NCBI RefSeq assembly: GCF_009917485.1
Contig: NZ_QZDT01000001.1
Coordinates: 124,001 to 188,000 of the forward strand
Source: Parablautia muri
Lineage (GTDB): Bacteria; Bacillota; Clostridia; Lachnospirales; Lachnospiraceae
DNA: 64,000 nucleotides
Direction: 5' to 3'
Below, piece after piece: positions 1-7,269 of this stretch. The first letter of the stretch is position 1; each line of letters starts with the position of its first letter. A program made the position numbers and the translations under genes. A model generated the notes under the pieces. It was not told where the DNA came from, ran no database searches, and saw only the letters and a program-made list of their open reading frames with translations.

Positions 1-1
1 G

Positions 2-247
2 CCGGATATTCTGCGGCTTATGCCTGCCGGAGGACTGCTTATATCTGATAATGTGTTACAGGAAGGGGAGGTAATGGAGTCCCGGTTTGCAGTTACCAGA
101 AGAGATCGCACCATCCACGGAAGGATGCGGGAATACCTTTATGAATTAAAACATAATGAACAGCTTGAGACGGCCATTTTGCCTGTAGGAGATGGCGTGA
201 CAGTGAGTGTTAAGAAAAATAGGGTGATATATAATGCGGAAACCTGA
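2..247 (+). CDS. trmR: tRNA 5-hydroxyuridine methyltransferase, C-terminal part
   Basis: Only the last 81 codons are inside the window; the frame is open from base 2 and the start lies upstream. The segment has the end of a class I SAM-dependent O-methyltransferase fold (strand-turn ISDNVLQEGEV, then a helix ending before a GDGVTVSVKK tail), as in the YrrM/TrmR family. Known family role: methylation of 5-hydroxyuridine at tRNA position 34 to 5-methoxyuridine. Its stop overlaps the start of the next gene, a U32 protein, by 14 bp. This matches the yrrM-yrrN-yrrO arrangement in which the U32 proteins make the hydroxyuridine substrate. The assignment rests on the tail plus this context. Confidence 0.75.
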   Translation, partial: PDILRLMPAGGLLISDNVLQEGEVMESRFAVTRRDRTIHGRMREYLYELKHNEQLETAILPVGDGVTVSVKKNRVIYNAET

Positions 248-1466
248 ACTTTTGATACCTGCCAGTTCTCTGGAGGTTTTGAAAACAGCAGTTCGCTTTG
301 GGGCGGATGCTGTATACATAGGAGGAGAGGCCTTTGGGCTTCGGGCCAAGGCTAAGAATTTCTCGTTGGATGAGATGAGGGAAGGAATTGAATTTGCGCA
401 TGCTCATGGTGTGCGGGTGCATGTAACGGCGAATATATTGGCGCATAATGGAGACCTTGAAGGGGCAGCAGGTTATTTTCATGAATTAAAGGAAATGAAG
501 CCGGATGCTCTTATTATTGCGGATCCCGGGATGTTTACTTTGGCCCGGGAAATATGTCCGGAAGTGGATATCCATATTTCAACACAGGCTAATAATACAA
601 ATTATATGACTTATCTGTTCTGGCATAAACTGGGAGCTAAGAGAGTGGTTTGTGCAAGGGAGCTTTCCTTAAGCGAGATAAAAGAAATCCGCCGTAAAAT
701 ACCGGAAGATATGGAGATAGAAAGCTTTATCCATGGCGCTATGTGTATTTCTTATTCGGGAAGATGCCTGCTTAGCAATTATTTTGTGGGAAGGGATGCA
801 AACCAGGGAGCCTGTACCCATCCATGCAGGTGGAAGTATGCGGTAGTGGAGGAAAAGCGTCCGGGGGAATATCTACCGGTTTACGAAAATGAGAGGGGAA
901 CTTATATTTTTAATTCCAAGGATTTGTGCATGGTAGAGTATATTCCTGAATTGCTGGATGCAGGGATTGATAGTTTTAAAATAGAAGGAAGGATGAAAAA
1001 TGCGCTGTATGTGGCTACAGTGGCAAGAACTTATAGAAAAGCAATTGATGATTACCTTGAATCAAAGGAGAAATACCGAGCGAATATGGACTGGTATAAG
1101 CAGGAAATTGCAAAATGTACTTATCGCCAGTTTTCTACCGGATTTTACTTTGGTAAGCCGGATGAAAGCACACAGATTTATGATAATAATACTTATATAA
1201 GCGAGTATATTTACCTTGGTATAATTGAAGAGTTGTCTGAAACAGGATTGGCCAGGATAGAGCAGAAAAATAAGTTCAGCGTGGGAGATGATATAGAGAT
1301 TATGAAGCCGGATGGAAGAAATGTATCGGCCCAAGTGTTGTCTTTGATGACAGTGGAGGGAGAACTGGTTGCAAGCGCGCCTCATGCCAGAGAAATTTTG
1401 TGGGTTGGGCTCAGTGAGCGGCCGGATCGGCATGACATTTTAAGGATTCGGAAAAATCCTGAATGA
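234..1466 (+). CDS. trhP: Peptidase U32 family protein, probable tRNA U34 hydroxylation factor
   Basis: 410 residues, a normal size for the short U32 class. The N-terminus (PELLIPASSLEVLKTAVRFG, then GADAVYIGG) and the cysteine cluster around residues 166-195 (SYSGRCLLSNYFVGRDANQG, then ACTHPCRW) are hallmarks of U32 proteins. The conserved cysteines are thought to hold an Fe-S cluster. In Bacillus the family members TrhP1/TrhP2 carry out prephenate-dependent hydroxylation of tRNA U34. The gene overlaps the methyltransferase upstream, consistent with translational coupling and one pathway. Older annotations say collagenase-like protease; the tRNA role is favoured by the context. It could correspond to either TrhP1 or TrhP2. 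Confidence 0.85.
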   Translation: MRKPELLIPASSLEVLKTAVRFGADAVYIGGEAFGLRAKAKNFSLDEMREGIEFAHAHGVRVHVTANILAHNGDLEGAAGYFHELKEMKPDALIIADPGMFTLAREICPEVDIHISTQANNTNYMTYLFWHKLGAKRVVCARELSLSEIKEIRRKIPEDMEIESFIHGAMCISYSGRCLLSNYFVGRDANQGACTHPCRWKYAVVEEKRPGEYLPVYENERGTYIFNSKDLCMVEYIPELLDAGIDSFKIEGRMKNALYVATVARTYRKAIDDYLESKEKYRANMDWYKQEIAKCTYRQFSTGFYFGKPDESTQIYDNNTYISEYIYLGIIEELSETGLARIEQKNKFSVGDDIEIMKPDGRNVSAQVLSLMTVEGELVASAPHAREILWVGLSERPDRHDILRIRKNPE

Positions 1467-1601
1467 ATCGGCCTGCAAAAGTGAAGCGTTTGATAAACTA
1501 CCTTATACAATATGTCTATTGGGACTGTCGTATCAAATTTCTTTTTGGCCAAATCTGATAAAAATAAAATAGGGTATTGCAATTTTGTAAATTATCGTGT
1601 A

Positions 1602-1650
1602 TCTTTAAGAACGAAGAAAATTTAAAGTAATGTTACGAACAAAGATGTTC
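1602..1650 (+). promoter_or_regulatory. Possible ANTAR-type antiterminator hairpins in the glnN leader
   Basis: The second hairpin is GAAC-AAAGAT-GTTC (1637-1650): a 4-bp stem with a six-base loop that has A at position 1 and G at position 4, the rule known for ANTAR protein targets. Its 3' arm shares bases with the 5' arm of the leader terminator (1645-1674), so the two folds exclude each other, as in ANTAR antitermination. A weaker first hairpin, TCTTT-AAGAAC-GAAGA (1602-1617), has A1 but not G4 in its loop. ANTAR control of glutamine synthetase genes is known in clostridia. The stems are short and no ANTAR protein is in the window, so this is tentative. Confidence 0.45.
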
Positions 1651-1674
1651 CAAAAGTTTTTTGGGGCATTTTTT
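1645..1674 (+). terminator. Leader terminator upstream of glnN
   Basis: An 11-bp stem (ATGTTCCAAAA pairing with the TTTTGGGGCAT arm, including two G-U pairs) is followed directly by TTTTTT. It lies 34-63 bp before the chosen glnN start, so it would stop transcription before the gene unless antiterminated. This is the usual design of a conditional leader. Confidence 0.7.
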
Positions 1675-1707
1675 ATTTGTGAGGAAACTACGAAAGGAAG
1701 TAGAAGG

Positions 1708-3819
1708 ATGAGTGAAGTAATTAACGTTGAAGAGTTTTTTGCAAGCAAGGTATTCACGCGCGCTACAATGAAAGAAAGGTTACCTAAAAATGTTTACAGG
1801 GATGTTATCAGGGTAATGGAAAATGGCGGTGAGTTATCACTGGCAACAGCAGATGTTGTTGCAAAGGAGATGAAGGACTGGGCTGTGGAAAATGGTGCAA
1901 CCCATTATACCCACTGGTTCCAGCCGTTGACAGGCATCACTGCTGAAAAGCATGATTCTTTCATTTCCCATCCTGATGAAAACGGCAAGATGCTCATGGA
2001 GTTTTCCGGTAAAGAGTTAATCAAGGGAGAACCGGATGCTTCTTCGTTTCCTTCAGGAGGCCTGAGGGCTACTTTTGAGGCAAGAGGGTATACAGCATGG
2101 GATATTACTTCACCTGCTTTTCTAAAAGAGGATGCGACCGGTGTAATTCTCTGCATTCCTACTGCATTTTATTCTTATAAAGGAGAGGCACTGGATAAAA
2201 AGACACCTTTGCTTCGTTCCATGGAAGCAATCAATGAACAGGCTTTGCGTATCGTAAGGCTCTTTGGAAATACTGAAGCTACCAAAGTAACAGCAAGCGT
2301 AGGACCGGAGCAAGAGTATTTTCTGGTAGATCGGGAGAAGTATTTAAAGAGAACCGACCTTATTTTCACAGGGCGTACTTTATTTGGCGCACCTGCACCA
2401 AAGGGTCAGGAGCTGGAAGATCACTATTTTGGAACCATACGGGAGCGTATTGGTGCTTATATGAAGGACTTAAACATTGAATTATGGAAGCTTGGTGTTA
2501 CCGCAAAGACCCAGCATAATGAGGTGGCTCCCGCACAGCATGAGTTAGCATCCATATATGAAACGGCAAATATTGCAGTTGACCACAACCAGCTGGTTAT
2601 GGAAACGATGAAAAAGGTTGCAGGCCGTCATGGACTTACTTGTCTGCTGCACGAAAAGCCTTTTGCAGGTGTAAACGGCTCCGGTAAGCACAATAACTGG
2701 TCGCTTGGGACGGATAGTGGTATGAATCTGTTAGATCCCGGTGATACACCCAATGAAAATATTCAGTTTTTACTTGTACTTGCATGTATTATCAAAGCGG
2801 TTGACACACATGCAGATCTGCTCCGCCAAAGTGCTTCCGATGTGGGCAATGACCATAGACTTGGCGCGAATGAAGCACCTCCGGCAATTATATCTGTATT
2901 CCTCGGGGAGCAGCTTGAGGATGTGGTAAAGCAGCTGGTTGAAACAGGTGAGGCTGCCCATGTATTGCAGGGTGGCAAGCTGGAAACCGGTGTTTCTACT
3001 CTGCCAGATTTCACAAAGGATGCAACAGACAGGAACAGGACATCACCGTTTGCTTTTACGGGAAATAAATTTGAGTTCCGTATGGTTGGTTCTTCGGATT
3101 CTATTGGAAGCCCAAATACGATTTTAAATGCTATCGTTGCGGAGGCTTTTTGCGAGGCGGCCGATATTCTTGAAAAAGCAGAAAATTTTGACCTGGCGGT
3201 GCATGATTTGATTAAAGAATATTTGACAAAACATCAGAGGATTATTTTTAACGGTAATGGATACTCAGAGGAGTGGGTAAAAGAGGCTGAAAGGAGAGGG
3301 CTTCCCAATATTAAATCCATGGTTGAGGCAGTGGATAGTCTTACAACGGATAAGGCAGTAAAACTCTTTGAAAAATTTGGTATTTTTACCAAGGCAGAGC
3401 TGGAGTCTCGTGAGGAGATTCTTTACGAAACCTATACAAAGACCATTAACATTGAAGCGCTTACCATGATTGATATGGCATCTAAGCAGATTATACCTGC
3501 TGTAATGAAATATACAAAATCTCTTGCAGATACTGTTATTGCGGTAAAAGAAGCAGGGGCGGATGCATCTGCCTGCGCTGATTTACTAAAGACCGTTTCC
3601 GGAAAACTTTCCTCTATGAAAACGGCTTTGGAAAAATTGGAGGACGCTTTGGCTAAGGCAGGTGATGTAAGTAATGTGAAGGAGCAAGCCTTCTATTATA
3701 AAGATATTGTAAAAACTGCAATGGATGAGCTGCGGGCGCCGGCTGATGAAGTTGAAATGATGGTAGATAAAGAAGTATGGCCTATTCCCACTTATGGGGA
3801 TTTAATTTTCGAGGTGTAG
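1708..3819 (+). CDS. glnN: Glutamine synthetase type III
   Basis: 703 residues, matching the GSIII (GlnN) class of about 700 rather than the 450-residue GlnA class. It makes glutamine from glutamate, ammonia and ATP in the cytoplasm. Diagnostic stretches are visible: [19 protein letters not shown], the [13 protein letters not shown] glutamate/metal strand, [13 protein letters not shown], the ATP/glutamate loop [18 protein letters not shown], and [17 protein letters not shown]. An upstream in-frame ATG at 1630 lies inside the leader terminator and is rejected; the ATG at 1708 follows a GGAAG/AAGG ribosome site. The leader is probably regulatory (see the hairpin entries). A strong hairpin follows the stop. 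Confidence 0.95.
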   Translation: MSEVINVEEFFASKVFTRATMKERLPKNVYRDVIRVMENGGELSLATADVVAKEMKDWAVENGATHYTHWFQPLTGITAEKHDSFISHPDENGKMLMEFSGKELIKGEPDASSFPSGGLRATFEARGYTAWDITSPAFLKEDATGVILCIPTAFYSYKGEALDKKTPLLRSMEAINEQALRIVRLFGNTEATKVTASVGPEQEYFLVDREKYLKRTDLIFTGRTLFGAPAPKGQELEDHYFGTIRERIGAYMKDLNIELWKLGVTAKTQHNEVAPAQHELASIYETANIAVDHNQLVMETMKKVAGRHGLTCLLHEKPFAGVNGSGKHNNWSLGTDSGMNLLDPGDTPNENIQFLLVLACIIKAVDTHADLLRQSASDVGNDHRLGANEAPPAIISVFLGEQLEDVVKQLVETGEAAHVLQGGKLETGVSTLPDFTKDATDRNRTSPFAFTGNKFEFRMVGSSDSIGSPNTILNAIVAEAFCEAADILEKAENFDLAVHDLIKEYLTKHQRIIFNGNGYSEEWVKEAERRGLPNIKSMVEAVDSLTTDKAVKLFEKFGIFTKAELESREEILYETYTKTINIEALTMIDMASKQIIPAVMKYTKSLADTVIAVKEAGADASACADLLKTVSGKLSSMKTALEKLEDALAKAGDVSNVKEQAFYYKDIVKTAMDELRAPADEVEMMVDKEVWPIPTYGDLIFEV

Positions 3820-3850
3820 TGTGAGTGTAAATTTCCCGAATAGTTAATAG

Positions 3851-3888
3851 AACTAAAATCCCCCGATATCTGCCGGGGGATTTTAGTT
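3851..3888. terminator. Bidirectional terminator between glnN and the convergent C39-like gene
   Basis: A near-perfect stem, AACTAAAATCCCCC with GGGGGATTTTAGTT, around an 10-base loop. It sits 31 bp after the glnN stop and 5 bp after the end of the minus-strand gene, so it can serve both. The A/T ends of the stem supply U-rich tracts in both directions. Confidence 0.85.
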
Positions 3889-3893
3889 ACAAT

Positions 3894-4565
3894 TTATTCA
3901 ACCTTTACTTCCAGATAACCAAGAAGCTTGCCCATATCATATTCGGGAATGATACCCAGATTGGAATCGTAGAATTTTCCATCATAGTGAACTAAATAAT
4001 GGCAATAAAGCCCCATTTTTTCCATCATGATGCAGCATTTAGGGAGAGTAGCCGGCTTGCCTTCGGTATAAACAATAATATCACTGTGGTCAATTCCATA
4101 GTAATTTAAAGCGGAGATAACACGTCCCATAGTAGCCTGCCATTCACGGCAGTCCATAACGCTGATTACCTCGGCAATGGTAATGCCTGCCAGCATAGCA
4201 ACGCAGGTCTGGCCACAAAGACCATCCTCAGGCTGAATGATAATGTCAATACCATCAATCTTGCGGATTGGATTGTCGAAGCTGTATGGGCTGTTCTGAT
4301 TAATTTGAATCAAACTTTTTGTAATATGAAGAAGAATCTTGTGCTCTTTGGTGATGTCCACATGTGAAACATCATCTTCCTGCAAGTGAATTTTGTAGTT
4401 ACCCTTTGCTTCAGGAATTAATTCACATTCAATAATTTTGTTGTCTAAAACCAATTCTGCTTCAATTACATCACGTTTTTTGCAGACTTCCCACACATTA
4501 AAGGGAATGCGGATTGTGTAAAGGTCATCCTCTTTTTCAATTTTGCCATTAAAAAAATACCTCAT
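3894..4565 (-). CDS. DUF1905-like domain fused to a C39-like cysteine peptidase domain
   Basis: 223 residues with two parts. Residues 1 to about 70 resemble DUF1905 (start MRYFFNGKIEKEDDLYTIRI followed by a PFNVWEV stretch). Residues about 105-215 look like a papain-fold, C39-like peptidase: GLCGQTCVAMLAGI gives a candidate catalytic Cys117, and CHYLVHYDGKFYDSN gives candidate His189 and Asp200/Asn202. There is no signal peptide or membrane segment, so it is probably cytoplasmic, and no bacteriocin exporter is adjacent. A clear AGGAGG site precedes the ATG. The substrate is unknown. The fusion is unusual to me; the peptidase reading is by motif only. Confidence 0.6.
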   Translation of the reverse strand: MRYFFNGKIEKEDDLYTIRIPFNVWEVCKKRDVIEAELVLDNKIIECELIPEAKGNYKIHLQEDDVSHVDITKEHKILLHITKSLIQINQNSPYSFDNPIRKIDGIDIIIQPEDGLCGQTCVAMLAGITIAEVISVMDCREWQATMGRVISALNYYGIDHSDIIVYTEGKPATLPKCCIMMEKMGLYCHYLVHYDGKFYDSNLGIIPEYDMGKLLGYLEVKVE

Positions 4566-4738
4566 AAAAAACCCTCCTAATCAAAATACATATATGAGCA
4601 TACATACACTTTAAAGATACCAGATTTTTGCTAAATTGAAAACATTTTTTTCCATAGGATGTGTAAATTGCTTAAAATAATTCAGGAAATTTAGAAAAAT
4701 TCAGAATATATATTTTATAAAAAAATTTAAAATAATAC

Positions 4739-4767
4739 TTGTCAAATGTAATATTATCGTGTATACT
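4739..4767 (+). promoter_or_regulatory. Sigma-A promoter of tRNA-Gln
   Basis: -35 TTGTCA at 4739-4744, 17-bp spacer, -10 TATACT at 4762-4767. The tRNA begins 19 bp after the -10 box. Confidence 0.8.
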
Positions 4768-4785
4768 ATTTTAAGTAATTGATAT

Positions 4786-4857
4786 TGGGCTATCGCCAAA
4801 CGGTAAGGCAACGGACTCTGACTCCGTCATTTCAAGGTTCGAATCCTTGTAGCCCAG
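4786..4857 (+). tRNA. tRNA-Gln (anticodon CTG)
   Basis: The cloverleaf folds completely: acceptor TGGGCTA with TAGCCCA, D arm GCC/GGC, anticodon arm ACGGA/TCCGT around loop CTCTGAC (anticodon CTG at loop positions 3-5), and T arm CAAGG/CCTTG around TTCGAAT. Discriminator base is G. The CCA end is not encoded. It has its own promoter and terminator and stands alone rather than in a tRNA cluster. Confidence 0.95.
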
Positions 4858-4868
4858 CGAAAAATAAT

Positions 4869-4897
4869 CCGGTAGAATGAATCTACCGGTTTTTTTT
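4869..4897 (+). terminator. Rho-independent terminator of tRNA-Gln
   Basis: Stem CCGGTAGA/TCTACCGG with a 5-base loop, followed by eight T. It begins 12 bp after the tRNA. Confidence 0.9.
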
Positions 4898-5003
4898 ATG
4901 CCTGAAAATGCAGTGTTTATGCGGTTTTCTTAAAAATTATGTTATTGGATTTTAAAAATTTAATTCTAAACTGGGAAAAATATTTTCCTGAAGTTTCTCT
5001 CCT

Positions 5004-5043
5004 GACCCAATTTACATGTCCTATGGGACATGTAAATTGGGTC
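5004..5043. repeat. Perfect 18-bp inverted repeat after the TIR-MORN gene
   Basis: GACCCAATTTACATGTCC (5004-5021) and its exact reverse complement (5026-5043) flank the loop TATG. It lies 17 bp beyond the TIR-MORN stop on the minus strand. There is no T-tract on either side, so it is not a typical intrinsic terminator. It may protect the mRNA end, mark an element boundary, or be a protein site. Confidence 0.85.
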
Positions 5044-5060
5044 GGAATCTTTTGTACGAA

Positions 5061-7253
5061 TCAGCTTATCTTTGTTCCACGATCCCATTTCTCGTTCACT
5101 ACGGTTCCGTCTGCTTTGGTATAAACACCCTCGCCATTCTTCTCGCCATCTATGAATTCACCCTCGTAGGTGCTGCCGCCCTTATAGGTTATGATACCTT
5201 TCCCGTTGAATTTGCCATCCTTATATTCGCCCGTATATTTCGTGCCATCGTCCCAGGTTCTACTGCCCTGACCGCTGAAAACGTTGTCTGCAAATCCGCC
5301 CTCGTAGGTCCCGCCATCAGCATACTTCACACTACCCTGGCCGTTCAGTTTGTTATCCTTCCATTCGCCTGTCCAGACATTGCCATTGGTATCTGTAAAG
5401 GTTCCCTGGCCACTGCGAAGACCGTCTTTCCACTGACCTTCATAGACCCGTCCATTCGTATACTTCATGGTGCCTGTCCCGTTGGGTTTGCCGTCAGATA
5501 CAGCTCCCGTGTAGACACCGTCATCCAGGGTGAGCGTTGCGTTCAGTTCGCCATCTACCCACGTTCCGCTCTCGATGGTGCCATCCGCATGTGTGTAGGT
5601 GCCCTGACCATTCCATTTATCATCTTTCCATTCGCCTTCATAGGTACTGCCGTTGGCGTATGTGGCGGTGCCCTGGCCGTTCAGTTTGTCATCCTTCCAT
5701 TCGCCTGTCCAGACATTGCCATCGGCACCTGTATAGGTACCTTGGCCATCCCGTTTATCATCCTTCCATTCGCCCTCATAGGTACTGCCGCGGGCGTATG
5801 TGGCGATGCCCTGGCCGTTGAGTTTATCGTCCTTCCATTCACTTGTCCAGACGTTGCCATCGGCATCTGTATAGGTACCTTGACCATCCCGTAGGCCATC
5901 CTTATGTTCACCCTCATAGACCGCACCATTGGCATGTGTATAGGTGCCCTGGCCATTGGGCAGGCCGTCCTTCCATTCACCCTCATAGACATTTCCGTTG
6001 GCATATGTGGTTGTGCCTTGGCCATTGGGTAGACTGTCTTTCCATTCACCCTCATAGACATCCCCGTTGGCGTATGTGGCGGTGCCCTTACCATTGAGTA
6101 CGCCGTCCTTCCATTCGCCTGTGTAAACGGTGCCATCACTTCCGGTCATGGTGCCCTGTCCCTCGGGCTGGTCCTTCTTCCATTCACCGGTGTAGGTGCC
6201 TGCGACTCCACCTGGAGTGGTATAAGTCATATCGGTGACGTTTTTCGCGCCGCCCAATATGACAAACAGCCCCACCAGCACTACCACTATAGCACAAGCA
6301 ATGGCTCCCATGAGTTTGACATTCAGGGATCTTTTGGTCTTTGGCCCACTATCGCTGAAAGAAAAATCTGCTTTCGAATCCATTTCTACCGGCTGGACGG
6401 ATGCAGTATCCGGCTGCCGTACCGATTCCAAATCCGATGCCTGCGCGGGGGCGGGCTCTGCCTGTTTCACCGGCGCCGGCTCTATTGTCTGCGCAGGGGC
6501 CGGCTCTGTCTGACGTATCGGCTCCGCCGTTTCTACAGGCACAGGCTTCGATGCAGGTTTCTGTGCCGGCTCAGTGGTCAACGCCTTATCGAACACGTTC
6601 CGACTGACAGATTTGATTGTCCTGCACACCGCTCCCAAATCGTTGATTGTCTTACGGTTGATGGATGCATCCCGAAAGAAATTGATAAATGCGTCTGAAA
6701 TATCGTACTTGGACAGGGCGTCCTGCTCCAGCAGGGTGGACAGGCTGGTGTAGGCCGACTTCATGGCCCGCATGATATCGTTGGAGGTATTGTTGGTGTT
6801 GGTGGCGATGTTAGCGCCCTGGTTGATGATCTCATTTTTGGCCCCTCGTTCTATCACGGGCAGATCAGTGGTGTCTCCCAGCCGCAGTTGATCCTCCAGC
6901 GATACGAAAACGATCTGCTTGCGGTTGTTTACGGCAGTCAGCAACTCCAGAAAACAGGCGTAGCTTTCGATATAGCTTTGGCTGACGAAAGCCACAATCA
7001 CGTTTGCCCCTCTCACATTGCGCAGCATGGGCACAATCCACTTATCATTTACCTTGTCAAAGGCCTTATCCGCATACACTCGAAGGCCGTACTGCCTCTG
7101 CATGGGCACCACAGCCGTTTTGAACACCGCCTCCCAGTTGTCGCTGGCGTAGCTGATAAATGCGTAGGGTTTGCGCTGGGAACACTCAGTGATCTCCAGA
7201 TTCCTATCCAGATATTCTGAGCGTTCCTTCTTCTGCGTTTCGTTTAATCCCAT
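5061..7253 (-). CDS. TIR domain-transmembrane-MORN repeat protein
   Basis: 730 residues. Residues about 28-125 form a TIR domain (KPYAFISYASDNW, then SQSYIESYACFLELLTAV); Glu103 in CFLEL sits where NAD-cleaving TIR proteins keep their catalytic glutamate. Residues about 229-290 are a Pro/Ala/Glu-rich linker with EPAPAQ-type repeats. One membrane segment lies at about 312-334, preceded by KTKR, which predicts the TIR side in the cytoplasm. Residues 353 to about 725 are 16 MORN repeats of 23 residues (GEWKDG..NGQGTYT type), predicted outside. It is the last gene of the RyR-PGDYG-DHH operon, 16 bp after DHH with a good GGAG site. TIR proteins act in immunity or signalling; the exact role here is inferred. 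Confidence 0.8.
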   Translation of the reverse strand: MGLNETQKKERSEYLDRNLEITECSQRKPYAFISYASDNWEAVFKTAVVPMQRQYGLRVYADKAFDKVNDKWIVPMLRNVRGANVIVAFVSQSYIESYACFLELLTAVNNRKQIVFVSLEDQLRLGDTTDLPVIERGAKNEIINQGANIATNTNNTSNDIMRAMKSAYTSLSTLLEQDALSKYDISDAFINFFRDASINRKTINDLGAVCRTIKSVSRNVFDKALTTEPAQKPASKPVPVETAEPIRQTEPAPAQTIEPAPVKQAEPAPAQASDLESVRQPDTASVQPVEMDSKADFSFSDSGPKTKRSLNVKLMGAIACAIVVVLVGLFVILGGAKNVTDMTYTTPGGVAGTYTGEWKKDQPEGQGTMTGSDGTVYTGEWKDGVLNGKGTATYANGDVYEGEWKDSLPNGQGTTTYANGNVYEGEWKDGLPNGQGTYTHANGAVYEGEHKDGLRDGQGTYTDADGNVWTSEWKDDKLNGQGIATYARGSTYEGEWKDDKRDGQGTYTGADGNVWTGEWKDDKLNGQGTATYANGSTYEGEWKDDKWNGQGTYTHADGTIESGTWVDGELNATLTLDDGVYTGAVSDGKPNGTGTMKYTNGRVYEGQWKDGLRSGQGTFTDTNGNVWTGEWKDNKLNGQGSVKYADGGTYEGGFADNVFSGQGSRTWDDGTKYTGEYKDGKFNGKGIITYKGGSTYEGEFIDGEKNGEGVYTKADGTVVNEKWDRGTKIS
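5078..6197 (-). repeat. MORN-coding tandem repeats (about 69-bp unit)
   Basis: Sixteen MORN units of about 69 bp. Units 6-7 and 8-9 are nearly identical as pairs, a 138-bp higher-order duplication, so the array seems to have grown recently by unequal exchange. Spurious open frames on both strands here are only repeat shadows. Confidence 0.8.
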
Positions 7254-7269
7254 TCTTCTATTCTCCTTT

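Noticed and set aside
1577-1605. Promoter TTGCAA-17-TATCTT right before glnN
   Set aside because: Its start point would fall inside the first leader hairpin and make the leader too short for the antitermination fold; the -10 match is also poor.
5016-5894. Long plus-strand open frame of 292 codons opposite the TIR-MORN gene
   Set aside because: It mirrors the MORN repeats; composition is repetitive and it has no ribosome site. The minus-strand reading has clear domains.
5078-6197. CRISPR-like periodic repeats
   Set aside because: The period of about 69 bp is coding MORN sequence without unique spacers, and no cas genes are present.
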